Shown: positions 11,266 to 22,704 of the stretch, one piece after another
Numbering within the stretch: the first letter of the stretch is position 1
Layout: each line of letters starts with the position of its first letter
From: Pachypanchax playfairii
Taxonomy: Eukaryota; Chordata; Actinopteri; Cyprinodontiformes; Aplocheilidae
Assembly (NCBI GenBank): GCA_006937955.1
Contig: SSNP01000252.1
Location: 2,342-66,341 of the forward strand
Length of the DNA stretch: 64,000 nt
Direction of reading: 5' to 3'
Program-made: the position numbers and the translations under genes
Notes under the pieces: generated by a model
Seen by the model: only the letters and a program-made list of their open reading frames with translations
What the model was told of the DNA's origin: nothing
The model's database searches: none

Positions 11266-12532
11266 TAATAACTTAATTAATTACTTACTTTGCACCTGCC
11301 CCTGGTTGGGTTGCTGCCTCTGCTGGAGGGGCTGGCCGGCTGCTGCTTTCCCTCGGTGGGGGCAGGTTCGGGTTGCTGCTTATGTGTCTCGATGTTGCGA
11401 TGGAGGGACCTGTGTGGGGACACTCACTCCTTGGGGGTTTGGATTGATCTGAACAGGCATGTGCTTAGACACACTGGTGCATGCAGAGACTCGAGTCTGC
11501 ACACTCTGATACATACAGAGCCACCACCACCCACACACAGAATCAGCCCCCCCACACACACACACTTTATTGTTTTTATTTAAATGTCTTTGTCTCTCTG
11601 CCTGTCCACGCTGACTCAAAAAATAGATATGGTCAGCTGTACCTTAAACCATGGATTGATTCATACTTAACACCATCCATCCATCCATCCATCCCCTACA
11701 GCGGTCATGTCTCAGGTAATGTCCTCCTCTGTCACAGTGTTATAGAGTTAATTCAGCTGCAGTGAAGGACACATCTGTTCTTTAAAGTTTCCCAGATAAA
11801 GGTACATCTTAGTGAGTAAATCCCTTCTGTTTTAACTACCTCTGAAAATCTGGATTGCACCTAAATACTGTATTGGAAGCCTACACACAGTTCTGATCTA
11901 TATTTCAAAAGTATCAGCATTTCCATTGTCTGTGTATGATGAAGGTTGCTGGTTGAAATACCTAGCCGTAGAGATTTTTTTTCATCTGTTTTGTTTTTTT
12001 CATCAGCTGGTTGAGCTCCATTTCAGTTTTCCTTTTGTTCATCTCATTAACCTTGTTTCCAGTTATAGCAGAGAGCTGTAGCTAAGACGCTCTTGGAAAT
12101 ACACAAGCTGCCAATCACACAGCAGACGAACAGCTAGTGAGAAGATAAGGAATGCTGTCAAATTCTTTTTAGCAACAGAGAAAGGTTTTCACTCCGCTGG
12201 GTGTGTTGACAGGTTTAACTTTTAGATACAAGCTGTGAATTTATTTACATTTTTTCTTTGTCACTAAAAGCTTCCTATATCCAGGTTTAATCTATTTACT
12301 GTAGAAATAAGCAAACAATAGTAGCTGGTGTGTTTTAGTAAAAGAAAACCTACATGTAAAAGGCAATATACATCCCACATTTCAGCTTAAAACAGTCAGA
12401 TTACTGAGTGGCTCATGTGAGTAACTGCATCAGACATGCTACAGCAGTGCAACACCCAGAATGATTTCCAGAGATCTTTGATGGCTCTGTGACTAGTTTA
12501 AGAGGAAAGTTATCTTTTCACATGTTTAAAAC
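11266..12532. other. No recognisable gene; short simple repeats
   Basis: GC-rich and CA-rich stretches at 11290-11570 give overlapping chance ORFs on both strands. A short (CCAT)n lies at about 11674-11694. The rest is AT-rich with no feature I can support. Confidence 0.45.
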
Positions 12533-13879
12533 TTAAAGAGGCCATTTCATACAAATTTCATGACTTTGTGGTTATTTCTTAAAGCCCGTGTAAAGTAACA
12601 ACAAATGTGTGTTCTGAGTTTGTCACTGCACAGGAATATTAGTCATCCAGCCAAATTTGAATGATTAAAAACACTGCATATGAAACATATGAAATTTGGT
12701 TACAAAATAATGAAAAAAGGATCAGTTTTCTCTGCTCTGAGACGCTGGGGGCGTGTCCGCTGCAGGCGCTGAAACCTGTCTGTCTCATCCTCTAGCAGCA
12801 CCTCCTTCTCTTCCCCACATCACTGCATTTCCTCCGTTTCTGAGTTCCGGCTGGTTCGTTAAGTTTGAGGTTCTACCCACATGTAAAACTGCGCATCGCT
12901 GCTTTTTGAGGAGTTGAAATATTTCCACACAACCGCAATGCTTCAGACTTGTTGATCAGTGAAGGAGCGGAATGTGCTGCTACGCCATTCTGAGCTTTGT
13001 TTAGCATATGAAGGCAGCAGGTGGCAGAAGTAGCTCCTACCTATCATGCTGGTTTAGTTACTGTCTACTGTGTGGCTCCTCTGCACAAAATCGACCCAAA
13101 GCTTTTTCAGACGGTCATCCCTCGGATGAAGGAGCGGGAAAACCACCGAAGCTACCGCACTGTACGGTTTTATATGACGAGAGCAGCAGGGGGCGGGGTT
13201 ATCCTGAAGCTTTTAGACCCGCCCATAAAATCCTGAAACAGAAAACTCTTGAAACGCAATTTGAAGGCTAGCTCCACAATTCAGTTTTTAATTGTTGGGA
13301 GGTTTTTCACATGTTTAGAACATTTATTATGTTTATAATGTGGTTAGAAGAAAATAGCAGAATTCCCTTTACACGGTCTTTAAGTATTAACCTGTAATAT
13401 GAAACATTTTATATCTAAATATCAATCTCTCAGCGTCAAACTTTGACTGGTTCCATCAAGCTTTGGGCAGCAGCTCATATTCATTATTCGAATTTGTTGG
13501 ACTCTGATTGGCTAACAAACTAGCCTATGAGAGCAAGGTATACTGTTTTCTGCCCTGCTGCGCATGGCAACAGCAGACATAGTCTCTCCCTGTTTGTTAC
13601 GTCTTATGCTAACAGCTTTTAGCCAGCAGCATGCTAGGTGTGGTTTCAACTGCGGGAGCTGATGAATACTAACAAACAAAAGAGTTGTGATGAAACAGAT
13701 ACAGGCCGTTCAGACTCGGGAGAACTCGGGTTTTATCACCACCTGTGTAGTTTGAGAGATAAATACTGAAAGAGAAGTGTTTGACCTGTTTTCACACCCA
13801 CTATCAAGGTAAGAACACCTGTGGAGCTAAAATATTCAACAGAAACCTCAGAAAAAACGTTTTTAATGGAAGGACCTAA
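12533..13879 (+). mobile_element. TTAA-AGAGGCC MITE, copy B, carrying a nested MITE
   Basis: Same family as copy A. Its left end TTAAAGAGGCCATTTCATAC is followed by a nested insertion at the same internal TTAA. The family body resumes at 13380 and runs to a damaged right end (TTTTAATGGAAGGACCTAAG), where another MITE is inserted. Confidence 0.8.
12579..13383. mobile_element. Nested MITE inside copy B, TTAA-flanked with AGCCCGTGTAAAG ends
   Basis: The ends AAAGCCCGTGTAAAG and, reverse-complemented, AAAGACCGTGTAAAG form a 15-bp inverted repeat with one mismatch, bounded by TTAA on each side. The 805-bp interior has no transposase. Its sequence is unrelated to the element nested in copy A, although both occupy the same site. 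Confidence 0.75.
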
Positions 13880-14483
13880 GGGTGCATTGACACCAGCCCT
13901 GTTTAGTCCGCTTGAATCAAACTCTAGTTCATTTGCTCAGAAAGTCTGGTTCGTTTGGGGAGGTGTGAACGGGCAACCGAACTCTGATTCGGACCAAATA
14001 ATCGAACTCTAGTCCACCTAAAAACGTGGGTCTTGGTTCGATCTAAACAAACTCTGGTGCGGTTCGATTGCAAGTGTGAACACAACCGCACTGGGACCGC
14101 ACCTAAAGCCGGAAGTAGACTATATTGTGTAGCCGTCTCAGCCGCCTCGTGTAGTTCTCTGTCTTGTTATCTGCTCTTTCTGAGTCCAGTGCTGCAGAAT
14201 ATTGATCTGGTACATTCACCAAACATAAAAGATCCCAAAACCACCAGAATCTGCTGCTACACCATGTTTGTTTATGTTTCACTCTCCCACGGCAGCGCCA
14301 GGAAGTGCAGTAACTCTACAGCACCACCACAGGCGGGGGTGTAACATGCTCCAAAGGGTTATTTGGTTCGGTTCATAGAGTGCAGTGTGAATCCAAACTG
14401 CAGCAACTAAAAACAGCGACAATGTTGCACTTTTGGTCCTCAATCGAACCGAGTCCACCGGACTATCAGGTGTGAATACAATC
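13880..14483. mobile_element. Foldback MITE with TAA duplication (PIF/Harbinger-like)
   Basis: Flanked by TAA at 13877-13879 and 14484-14486. The ends GGGTGCATTGACACC and, reverse-complemented, GATTGTATTCACACC match at 11 of 15 positions. Complementarity continues inward (TAGTCCG and GGTTCGATT motifs on both arms), making a long imperfect hairpin. The TAA duplication and GGTGC-TTCACACC-like ends resemble the Harbinger at 28230-31931. Confidence 0.6.
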
Positions 14484-14520
14484 TAAGTGACAAGACAGTA
14501 AAGACCTGCGACTCTGGTAA

Positions 14521-14894
14521 TGTCACGGTGTGGTGCAAAGAGCCCTGGTGCAGGCAAAACACAAGGAACTCAAAGAGAATATTGAATAAGTATATACTAT
14601 AAGGGCAAACGCTAATGTAGCAGCAAAAATCTACTTACAAAATAACAAGGTGGAAGAAGGTGGATCACAGACAGAACATGAGCAATGCAAGGAATACAGG
14701 CGCAGGGGAAGTGACAGCTACCAGGATGATCTGAAAAATAAGAAAAAAAAAGATGTTTGAAGAAAACCAAGAGAAAAATAGGAAACAGAATAACACAAAG
14801 AGATAAAATTATAAACATGAAACACTGGTGACAACTAAAATAACACAAAGAATCCAAAAGCCAAATCACAGGTAAAAAACTCATAACCATGACA
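14521..14894. mobile_element. Probable short solo LTR
   Basis: A 374-bp unit starting TGTCACGG and ending CATGACA, with near-matching 5-bp flanks GGTAA and GGTGA. No coding capacity. The boundaries rest on TG...CA ends and an imperfect target duplication. Confidence 0.45.
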
Positions 14895-16065
14895 GGTGAA
14901 TGTTTGAGGGATTCTGGAAACTCCATTGTGACTGCTGTTAGTTGTGGGTGAGTCAGTGAGATAGCCGTTTTAATTTAGGTCCATTTTGAACTAAAAACTT
15001 TATATTTTCAGAACAGATTTATTACAATCAAATGCTGACAATGAACTTGTTTAGGCTTCTTTGATTGTTTTTCTTCAAAGTTACTAATATCATTTCTATG
15101 GTTTTTATAGATTAAATTGTGTTCATGCATTTTCAGACTTTATTCTCATAGCACTTTCAAAATAAGTACATTATATTTATATATAGATGCTATGATAGAT
15201 TATTCTGGACTGTTCTGCTGAGCAGTTTTTAAACTGAATCGTATTTGCCCTAATGTATCAAACACTGGTCGATATGACATATGGATGGAAATTTAAAGTT
15301 TTTTTTTTTATGATTGACACAAAATAGTTGACAAAGACGTTTTAATGGAAATTTTCAGTTAATAACCTAAAATTAAAGAAATGAAACAGAATGTTCTGTC
15401 TCATGGTCAGTCAGATTGGGCTTTTCCTCTTAAACTCATTTACAACATGTCACCACAACCTGGTTCCTTCAGAACTGATGTGGTACCTCATCCATCGTCT
15501 CACTGGCAGGTACAGATGGGTTCAAACTTCTTTTTATGTTCCTCTTCAAAACAATAGCAATAAAAATAATTAACAGTAACAATAAATCTTAGGTAATGGA
15601 CTAAAATTGGATGATTTTTGTTCTTTTTCCGTGTTTTAAAATTTCACTCAAATGTTTTCCATGTTTCAGAGCACATTGTAACTTGAAAAAGATGAATATG
15701 AAGCGATGAACTGAACAAACAGTCCGGCTGTCTGATTTCATTTATTTTTTACTGAAATACACAGGAGGAATCGGACAGCGCAGATCAAAAGTGCAAGTGA
15801 TTTTGCAGACAGGCTGCAGCAGAAAGCATCCTCGGGGTAAACAGAACTGTGCTCTTGTCACTTCACCTCGTCTCAACAGGCTGCTGGTGGAGAAGTTTTC
15901 TCTGTATTGATTTGCAGGCATTACCCAGACTGTGTAAACACATCCCATCATGCACCTCCAGGATTATTTATTCTGTTTCCTCTTTGATTCTGTTGGTTTT
16001 CTTCAGTTTTTGTCCTTCATTTTTGTTTATTACACTATAAGTAGTTTGCAGAAATATTCAATTTC
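14895..16065. other. No recognisable gene
   Basis: AT-rich; short chance ORFs only. No repeat shared with other parts of the window. Confidence 0.5.
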
Positions 16066-16634
16066 TTAAAGAGGCCATTTCATACAAATTTCAGGACTTT
16101 GTGGTTATTTCTTAAGTATTAACCAGTAATATGAAACATATTATATATAAAAAACATCAGGAAACACTGATTAACAGACCTTTCTATCTATCTGCGTCAA
16201 GATTCGTCTGGTTCCGTCAGGCTTCAGCAGCAACTCTTAAAATATTCATTATTCGAATTTGCTGGACTCTGATTGGCTAACAAACTAGCCTATGGGAGCA
16301 AGACATACTGTTTCCTGCCCCGCTGCGCATGGCAACAGCAGACGTTCTCTCTTCCTGTTTGCTACGTCTTATGCTACAGCTTTTAGCCAGCAGCATGCTA
16401 GGCGTGGTTTCAACTGCGGGAGCTGATGAATACAAACAAAGGAGTTGTGGTGAAACAGATACAGGACGTTAGACCTCGGGTTTTATCACCACCTGTGTAG
16501 TTTGAGAGATAAAAACTAACAAGAGAAGTTGTTGACCTGTTTTCACACCCACTATGAAGGTAAGAACACCTGTGGAGCAAAAATATTCAACATAAACCTC
16601 AGAAAAAACGTTTTTAATGGAAGGGACTCTTTAA
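16066..16634 (+). mobile_element. TTAA-AGAGGCC MITE, copy C (complete, uninterrupted)
   Basis: The cleanest reference copy: TTAAAGAGGCCATTTCATAC to AATGGAAGGGACTCTTTAA, 569 bp, TTAA at both ends. The internal TTAA at 16112-16115, hit by insertions in copies A and B, is empty here. No coding frame. Confidence 0.85.
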
Positions 16635-16829
16635 AACTACTGCATACTTGCTACTTTGCATTATATTTTCACTGCATTCCCCTCAGAAAGTAAACAAAGT
16701 TTGCATCTTCTCTTTTTATGGCAACCATCTCCCGAATGCTTGGCTCAGAGGCTTTGACATGTGTGCAGAAAACTACGATGTGCGAATACATAATAAACAA
16801 ATCTTCTTCAGACAGTACAAAATGAGAGC

Positions 16830-17170
16830 ACGTGTGTGTGTGTGGGGGGGGGGGGTTGTTTTTCTGACCTCCTGAGGACCAGTTTCCAGACTTTTACTAT
16901 CTTTCTGGGGTCCGAGGGTTCTTGTGGGGACCGAAGCCTGGTCCCCATGAGGGGGACTCCCCTTTTTAGGGTTAGGGGTTAGGTTTATAGGTATGGTGTG
17001 AATAGAGTTTTAGTTAGTCTTAGGGTTAGTTATAGATCAGTAATGGTTAAGGTTAGGAAAAGGGTTTGGGTTAGGTATAAATCTAGTTACTAGAATCAAT
17101 GGAAGTCAATGGACGGTCCCCATAAGGATAACAAAACAAACTTGTGTGTGTGTGTGTGTGTGTGTGTGTC
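16830..17170. repeat. GT-rich simple repeats flanking a GGTTAG-rich repeat
   Basis: (GT)n plus poly-G at 16830-16857, then a segment with GGGGACC and GGTCCCC motifs, then degenerate TTAGGG/GGTTAG-like words at 16965-17080, then (GT)n at 17141-17169. Telomere-like words are scattered rather than in a perfect array. Confidence 0.6.
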
Positions 17171-18113
17171 AGGGTTCATTAGAAGTGTGAAGCTGGCAGC
17201 TCCAGTGGGGGTCTGACTTTTATTTGTCTCAGCAGTACTCGTCTTTTCTTGTGCAGATAACCACCTCCGCTAGAGTGTGATGGAGGGGGAGGAGAAGGAT
17301 GTGAGAAAGGACAAACCAGGGTGGCAAAGGAGACAGAAAGACAGACTCAAAGACTAGAACAGGAGAACTAATACAGATAAAAAATCTTTCCCGCTGTCAC
17401 TGCTGTTGCTTCTCCACATGTTCAACAGCAGCATCAATGACGTGAAACTATGCCTGCTCTTTATACTGTGCTGACTGTGTAGATGGTCAAACAGCAATAT
17501 GGCCGCGTTCTCTTCAGCAAACAGTTTTATTTCTTAGCATGAAGCGATACAACACTAGATTTATATATATTTTCAGAACAAACACTTAAGTCAAGGACGC
17601 TGCTGGCTATTTTTCTCAATTTGTTTAACAGCCCTTGTCTCCTCCCTTTTCTTACCATTCAACCCCCTTAGTGACCTTGCGCTTGAGAAAGAGTGCTATT
17701 CCCACATGCCCATCTTCTGTGGAAGATGTGTCTGTCTTTCAGAATTAATAGGAAGTAGTTTGTCATCCTTTTCAGAAAAATACTCTTATTTTATATACTG
17801 AACAAGTGCAAATTTGGAATTTACATGCTTACATGAGTTTAAGGCTATAGTTGCATTTAAAACCAACAACATTTGTTTGCTATGAGCTAAGACTTGTTTT
17901 AGCGCATCTGTGATATAGCCTACATGACAGAGCTTCAGAGAAGCACTAGTAGAAGCAGTATAATTCTTATCACAGAAGGCACTTATTTATTGTTTTTTTC
18001 TATATTTTTATTGACTACTCAAAGTGTTTTTACAACACAATCCACATATTCACACAGTATGTTTTAGTTCGGTCTCTCGTAGGGTCTTATACATGCTGTG
18101 GTTTATCTTTAAC
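17171..18113. other. No recognisable gene
   Basis: AT-rich, no shared repeat recognised and no ORF with recognisable motifs. Confidence 0.45.
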
Positions 18114-19085
18114 TTAAAGACCCACTCTGGTGAAAATCTTTTTTTTTTTGTGTGTTTTTAACATGTTCCTTGTGGCGTTTTTCTGATGCTAGAGGACATC
18201 TCTTTAGAAAATTAAGCTCAAAATTGCATTTCTGAGTATTTCTGCATTCAAATCACTGTGAATCAGTAGACACAAAAATGTGGTATAAAAAAAGATTTAT
18301 TTTTGTTTTGTAGAAAACGCAGTGGACGTGCCTCAAGCTCCTGCTCCACTAACTGTAAGCTAGAAGCTAGCATAAACAGAGAGCTCTCAGCAACGCGGAG
18401 GAGCAGGGGGATACTCCAAGCCCACAGCACAGAGGAGAATTGACCTTTTGCTGGCCCCGCCCCTAAAACGGCTATTGACCAATCACACAACCATTACTAT
18501 TTGAGCAGGTCCGATAAACATTAACTCCAAGCAAGATGGTAAAGCAGTGCGTCCACATCTACTAACTACTAACTAGATGTCAGGGGGAGCTCGGTGCTGA
18601 GGAGCGTCCCAAGAGGTGGCGCGGTCCACCCGCGGATGAGCGTGAGCCAGCTCGGGATTGTCACTAGCTCTCGGCAACGCAGGGGCCTAGCTTTGGAGAT
18701 GCTGGCAGCTGGGAGTGCTCACCAGCTGCAAGGGAGTCTGGCTGCGACGGACGAACGCCACCCAGAGCTGATCTGGAGAAAGAAAGGAGATCATGGCTGG
18801 TTCAATTTGGAGGATGTCGCAAAGGTTTTGCTCCAAAAAAGGTCACTGACACGCATGGGAATACCTCTTCCAGTCATGATAATCTGTTGCGCTGGTCATG
18901 TTTGTCGGACATAGCAACAGTAACTAAGGGGGCAGGACTCAGCGAAAGGTCAATTGCTAATGAGCTACTGCCGCTGTGCAGAAACTACTTCCTACAAAAC
19001 AGCGCAGGTTTTGTGATTTTCTGTAAAAACGCCATAATCATAATTTAAAAACCACTGAGATGCCACATATACACCAGCAGATTTT
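18114..19085. mobile_element. Probable degenerate MITE starting TTAAAGACCCACTC
   Basis: Left terminus TTAAAGACCCACTCTGGTG. Two internal segments pair in inverted orientation: around 18440 (GAATTGACCTTTTGCTGG) against around 18935-18960, and TGGCGTTTTT near 18172 against its complement near 19030. The right end is eroded; CACCAG at about 19071 may be its remnant. The GC-rich middle gives a 106-aa ORF with no known motif. Confidence 0.45.
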
Positions 19086-19540
19086 GTGAAGTTCACTATC
19101 TTGCCCAAGGACACTTCAATATGTGGAAAAAGAATTGTCAGCTAATTGGATGAGGACATCTTTTTCTCTTAAGCCAGAGCTGCTGGGATTACATGAGGTA
19201 GAAAATGTTTTGCACCCAGACTCTGGGGTAATGAATGTCATCCAGTCGATAGCCTTTCTGTCAAGAACAAACAGATAAGGGCAAAGTGGAGACAAAGACT
19301 CACATCAGGGATTTTATTTACATTACAAGTAGATTACCAATGGAATTAGCATCACAAACATGTACTGTTCTTTAGGATGGCGCATATAATCGATTGTCTA
19401 AGTAAAATGATTCAGCTGCTTGATACTCAGTCACAAGTGGACACCAGCATCAGAGCACACACAGCTTTTTATTCTGTGCTACAGCTCAGCTAAAGAGAAC
19501 CAGAGGAGATTCCTGTTGGTAGATCATGCTGTATCTGATA
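19086..19540. other. No recognisable gene
   Basis: Contains CTTGCCCAAGGACACTTCAA near 19100, a phrase common in fish repeats, but no element could be delimited. Confidence 0.35.
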
Positions 19541-20700
19541 TTCCTTTGGATTCTCATTGTACTCTTGCATTAAAACTTGCATCATGGCTGTAGCCCTGCT
19601 TTTTTTTTTTTAAATATGAATTTAAATACCAAAGAGAACGAAAACCCATTGCCATGTTGAAAGAAAGAACATCTCTTTCAACAGGAGACAGAGGAGACAA
19701 GAAGAGAGGGGAAAAAAAGAGAGAAAGGGGAAAGAATAGAGAAAAAACATGATTAAATACAGAGAGAAAACACAAAGTATCTGCTTCAACACCTGCAGAG
19801 ACACAAAAACCAGAACAGACAGAACACGGCAACAGCAAACATTTATGCTAAAAGAAAAAAAAAGAAAGAAAAAAGGATAATTTAACATAAACTCACACCT
19901 AAGTGACCTTTTTAAACTATGTGCTTTAGTGATGTCACAGCCAGATTTAATATATGCAAACACCTGAGTGGACTACTCAGTGAACACCTGAGTGAAGTGA
20001 TGTGCTTGTGGTTGTGGAATTTCAACATTGAATATTTAAAAAAAAAAAAACCTCAGCTACATCCCACAGGCCCTGAAGCGGACCACGAGAGACCGAGGCC
20101 TAGGACACCCAAGGACCCCCCAGAAGCAGAGGAGTACCCTGGAGAACAGCACAGGGCGAACCACGGTCCCACCAGACAAGAGCAGCAATGACCACCAGAG
20201 CGGCCGCCCCACAACCACAGTGCAGAGAACTCCAGGGGGCCGTAGTGACGAGCCCATAGGCCCCGCCGGCAACCAGCCACACCCTGGAGGACCGAGACAC
20301 GGATCAGGAGATCCCAGGGCTCCCGCCCCCCAACAGGGACCCAACCCGTCCAGGAGGGACCAGACCCCGTCAAGCAGCCATCGGGAAAGAGCCAGCACAT
20401 ACCCAGGAGCCAAGCCCCGAACCCCAAGGGCCACCAACGTGCCATCCAGCTGGGACACCACCCAGAAGGGGTAGCCCAGCAAGGAGGGAGAGGCAGCCTC
20501 CCTGTAGAGAAGCCAAGGATGCCACAAGAGAGAGGAGTCCGAAGCCCAACCTGACAGACAGACAAGAACATACATTCATACACAGACACACATTCCCACC
20601 CTCTGCACACTCACATACTCTCACACCCACACAGACAAAGACAAAAACAGGAATAGACAATGGACACTCACGTCTGCTCCCTATACACACACTATACTTC
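19541..20700. repeat. A/G-rich then GC-rich low-complexity block, probably repeat-derived
   Basis: 19600-19880 is purine-rich (GAGA and AAAG runs). 20050-20530 is unusually GC-rich and lacks stops in several frames on both strands, giving overlapping 170-185-aa ORFs of biased composition with no domain. 20570-20690 is CA-rich. The pattern suggests untranslated LINE sequence or another multicopy repeat rather than a gene. Confidence 0.4.
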
Positions 20701-20745
20701 ACCAGCGGAGGTGGAGTATAGAGTGAGGTGCACGGTCAAGTAATA

Positions 20746-20899
20746 CAGTGGTCGACGGTTATATGCACAACATGCTCCAAATGTTTTGTGCATATATCCG
20801 GCAGAGCTGTGCATATAAGCGTATGGATTCTCTATGACACAGGAACGTGCCCAGCAGTTTTGTGCATATAAGCGTTGTGCATATAACCGTTAACCACTG
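20746..20899. mobile_element. 154-bp MITE with CAGTGGT ends and TA duplication
   Basis: The left end CAGTGGTCGACGGTTATATG and the reverse complement of the right end CAGTGGTTAACGGTTATATG differ at two bases. TA flanks both sides. The interior repeats TGTGCATATA several times. The ends fit the Tc1/mariner-pogo (Tigger) group. Confidence 0.75.
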
Positions 20900-20901
20900 T
20901 A

Positions 20902-21655
20902 TTTGGTTATTCAGGCTGAAGATCACTACAGCACAAAAGATGGCAGCGAGAGAGCAGGAAAGTGTCTGGACAACAATATGCAGTTACTTGATGAGAGTTA
21001 GTTGCTGTGAATTCTTTATCCATCCTACCAGAAACCCATACCTACACAGAAAAACATGCAAACACCACACAGAAATTACCCTGCCAAATTTAAAACAAAG
21101 AGTCCTGTGGTCCGCAAACCGATACCTAATTGTAGAATAATATTGTGAGATTAGAATATATTAGGACAACTCTGTCATCAACATCAGTCATCATTTGTAC
21201 ACATCCAGGTAATGGATCTATTTGGAACAAAAAAGTCCAGAGGCCTTGACATTAGTCATCCATAAAGGTCTTAAAAAAATAGTTCAAAGTTGTCCCACAA
21301 ATTGTATTACTTTGTCTCCACTTTCCTTTTTAATTGTTCCTTCAAATCGTGATAAGTAAAATGTCAATTAACTTTGTGCCCTTTTGGAATTTGTTCCACA
21401 CATTGCTGCTATGCCACATCTGTACTGAACACTGTGTGGTTATTTTTTCTTGCTGATCCACAGCAACAGCCTGAGGTGCTTCACACATCTCAGTGAGACT
21501 CAAACAGACTAGTGTAAACCAGCTGCATTTGTGGGAAATTCGACATTTGTAAAACTCTCTTTACAACCAAAAATGTTTGCGCTCAGGAATTTCCAAAAAT
21601 TTACAATTAAATGTAATTAAATATGGCACATTTAGAGGTAGGTTCTTACTGAGTA
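20902..21655. other. No recognisable gene
   Basis: AT-rich, chance ORFs only. Confidence 0.45.
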
Positions 21656-22203
21656 TTGAAAAATCATCTTGTTTTTGGTTCTTTTTAAACTCAGAGTTCT
21701 TGAGAGGTGTATTACCTGTTGCTGACATGTTTCGGCGTGTTTACTTCCGCCTTCTTCAGAGCTGTTGTTTCTGTAGATGTTACTTCCTTTTATGAGCGGG
21801 CAGCAGGGGACGATGTCGCCCCCTGCTGCCCGCTTCTTCCCTGGTGATGATGGAGTCCCAGCTGTGGTCACAGTCATTATTTTCTCTGTTGTTCCTTTAA
21901 TGTATGGGAAGGTTATGACGGGTTTTGGCTCCGGTTTCACTGTCCCTTTCGTCTTCTTGGGTGGTCTGTTGTATGTTTCCTTGTTTGCCTCTTGTTCTCC
22001 TTTTTTTAATGCCCAGTTTGGGTAGCCGCAGGTTTTTAGTGCAGTTTGTATGTGTTGATTTTCCAGTTTCTGGTCTTGATCTTCTGTTATTATGTTGGCT
22101 CTGTGGTAGAGTGTTCTGATGACTGACATTTTGTGTATTGTGGGATGTTCTGATGTCCATAGCAAATATTGGTCTGTGTGTGTAGGTGTGTGTAGGCTGT
22201 GAT
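21656..22203 (-). pseudogene. Penelope-like element, inverted half: RT C-terminal region plus an inverted 3' end
   Basis: Read on the minus strand, 22200 to about 21870 encodes MSVIRTLYHRANII and ALKTCGYPNWALKKGE, the C-terminal end of Penelope-type reverse transcriptase. The reading continues to PYIKGTTEKIM. From there to 21656 the minus strand carries the element's 3' terminal sequence, nearly identical for about 120 bp to 22689-22807 on the plus strand. It includes a hammerhead-like motif and, at 21797-21829, a 12-bp perfect hairpin (GGGCAGCAGGGG arms). The upstream RT palm with its catalytic motif is absent, so the copy is 5'-truncated. The coding sense is interrupted only by the rearrangement, not by many stops, so it is not very old. 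Confidence 0.75.
21713..21768 (-). ncRNA. Second hammerhead-like motif, inverted copy
   Basis: Reverse-complement copy of the motif at 22705-22757, identical in all core positions and stems. It lies in the inverted terminal copy of the Penelope-like element. Confidence 0.55.
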
Positions 22204-22687
22204 GAAAAAATACAACATCAACACACCAACGAAACCATTTAAGACAATAAAACAACAACTGGTGCATCCAAAGGACAAAATACCATCCGATAAAAAATGC
22301 GGCGTTATCTACGAGATCCCATGCAAACTGTGCCATAAAACATACATAGGAGAAACTGGACGTCAACTCAACACACGGAAAATAGAACATCAGAAAGAAT
22401 GCGAGAAAGAAACAAAACGAAGACACACAAGAGCAACAAAACAAGAAGCAGAAACTACAATAAAAAAATCAGCCGTCACAGACCACTGCACAAGAGAAAA
22501 CCATATCATGGACTGGGACAACACAAGGATTATCAACACAGAACAACAAAAATACAAAAGATGGATAAAGGAGGCGATTGAAATAAGAAGACGTGGCCAC
22601 AACACCATGAACCGGGACGATGGAGTCTACTTGTTGGACCACAGCTGGGACTCCATCATCACCAGGGAAGAAGCGGGCAGCAAGTAG
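22199..22687 (+). pseudogene. Penelope-like element, direct half: GIY-YIG endonuclease
   Basis: A 162-aa open frame with a C-terminal GIY-YIG endonuclease, the nuclease that nicks target DNA for Penelope-like retroelements. The diagnostic pair appears as CGVIYEIPC (residues 34-42) and TYIGETGR (48-55), followed by NTRKIEH and a DHC...NHIMDWDNTRII block usual in the family. The N-terminal part (YNINTPTKPFKTIKQQL) is the linker that normally follows the RT thumb. That RT part lies immediately to the left on the opposite strand, ending at the matching point (TEKIM). The ORF Met is probably not a real start, since the complete protein would read through from RT. Downstream, from 22688, is the 3' end with a hammerhead-like motif. 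Confidence 0.8.
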
Positions 22688-22704
22688 AAGTAACATCTAC
22701 AGAA

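Noticed and set aside
18594..18914. 106-aa plus-strand ORF as a gene
   Set aside because: Located in the GC-rich middle of a probable MITE with inverted internal segments; no recognisable motif.
20053..20610. 185-aa and 172-aa minus-strand ORFs in a GC-rich block
   Set aside because: Overlapping open frames on both strands with biased composition and no domain; looks repeat-derived.
21632..22444. 270-aa minus-strand ORF read as one protein
   Set aside because: A chance fusion: antisense of the GIY-YIG part, then the true Penelope RT part, then the 3' terminal sequence. Only the middle is coding.
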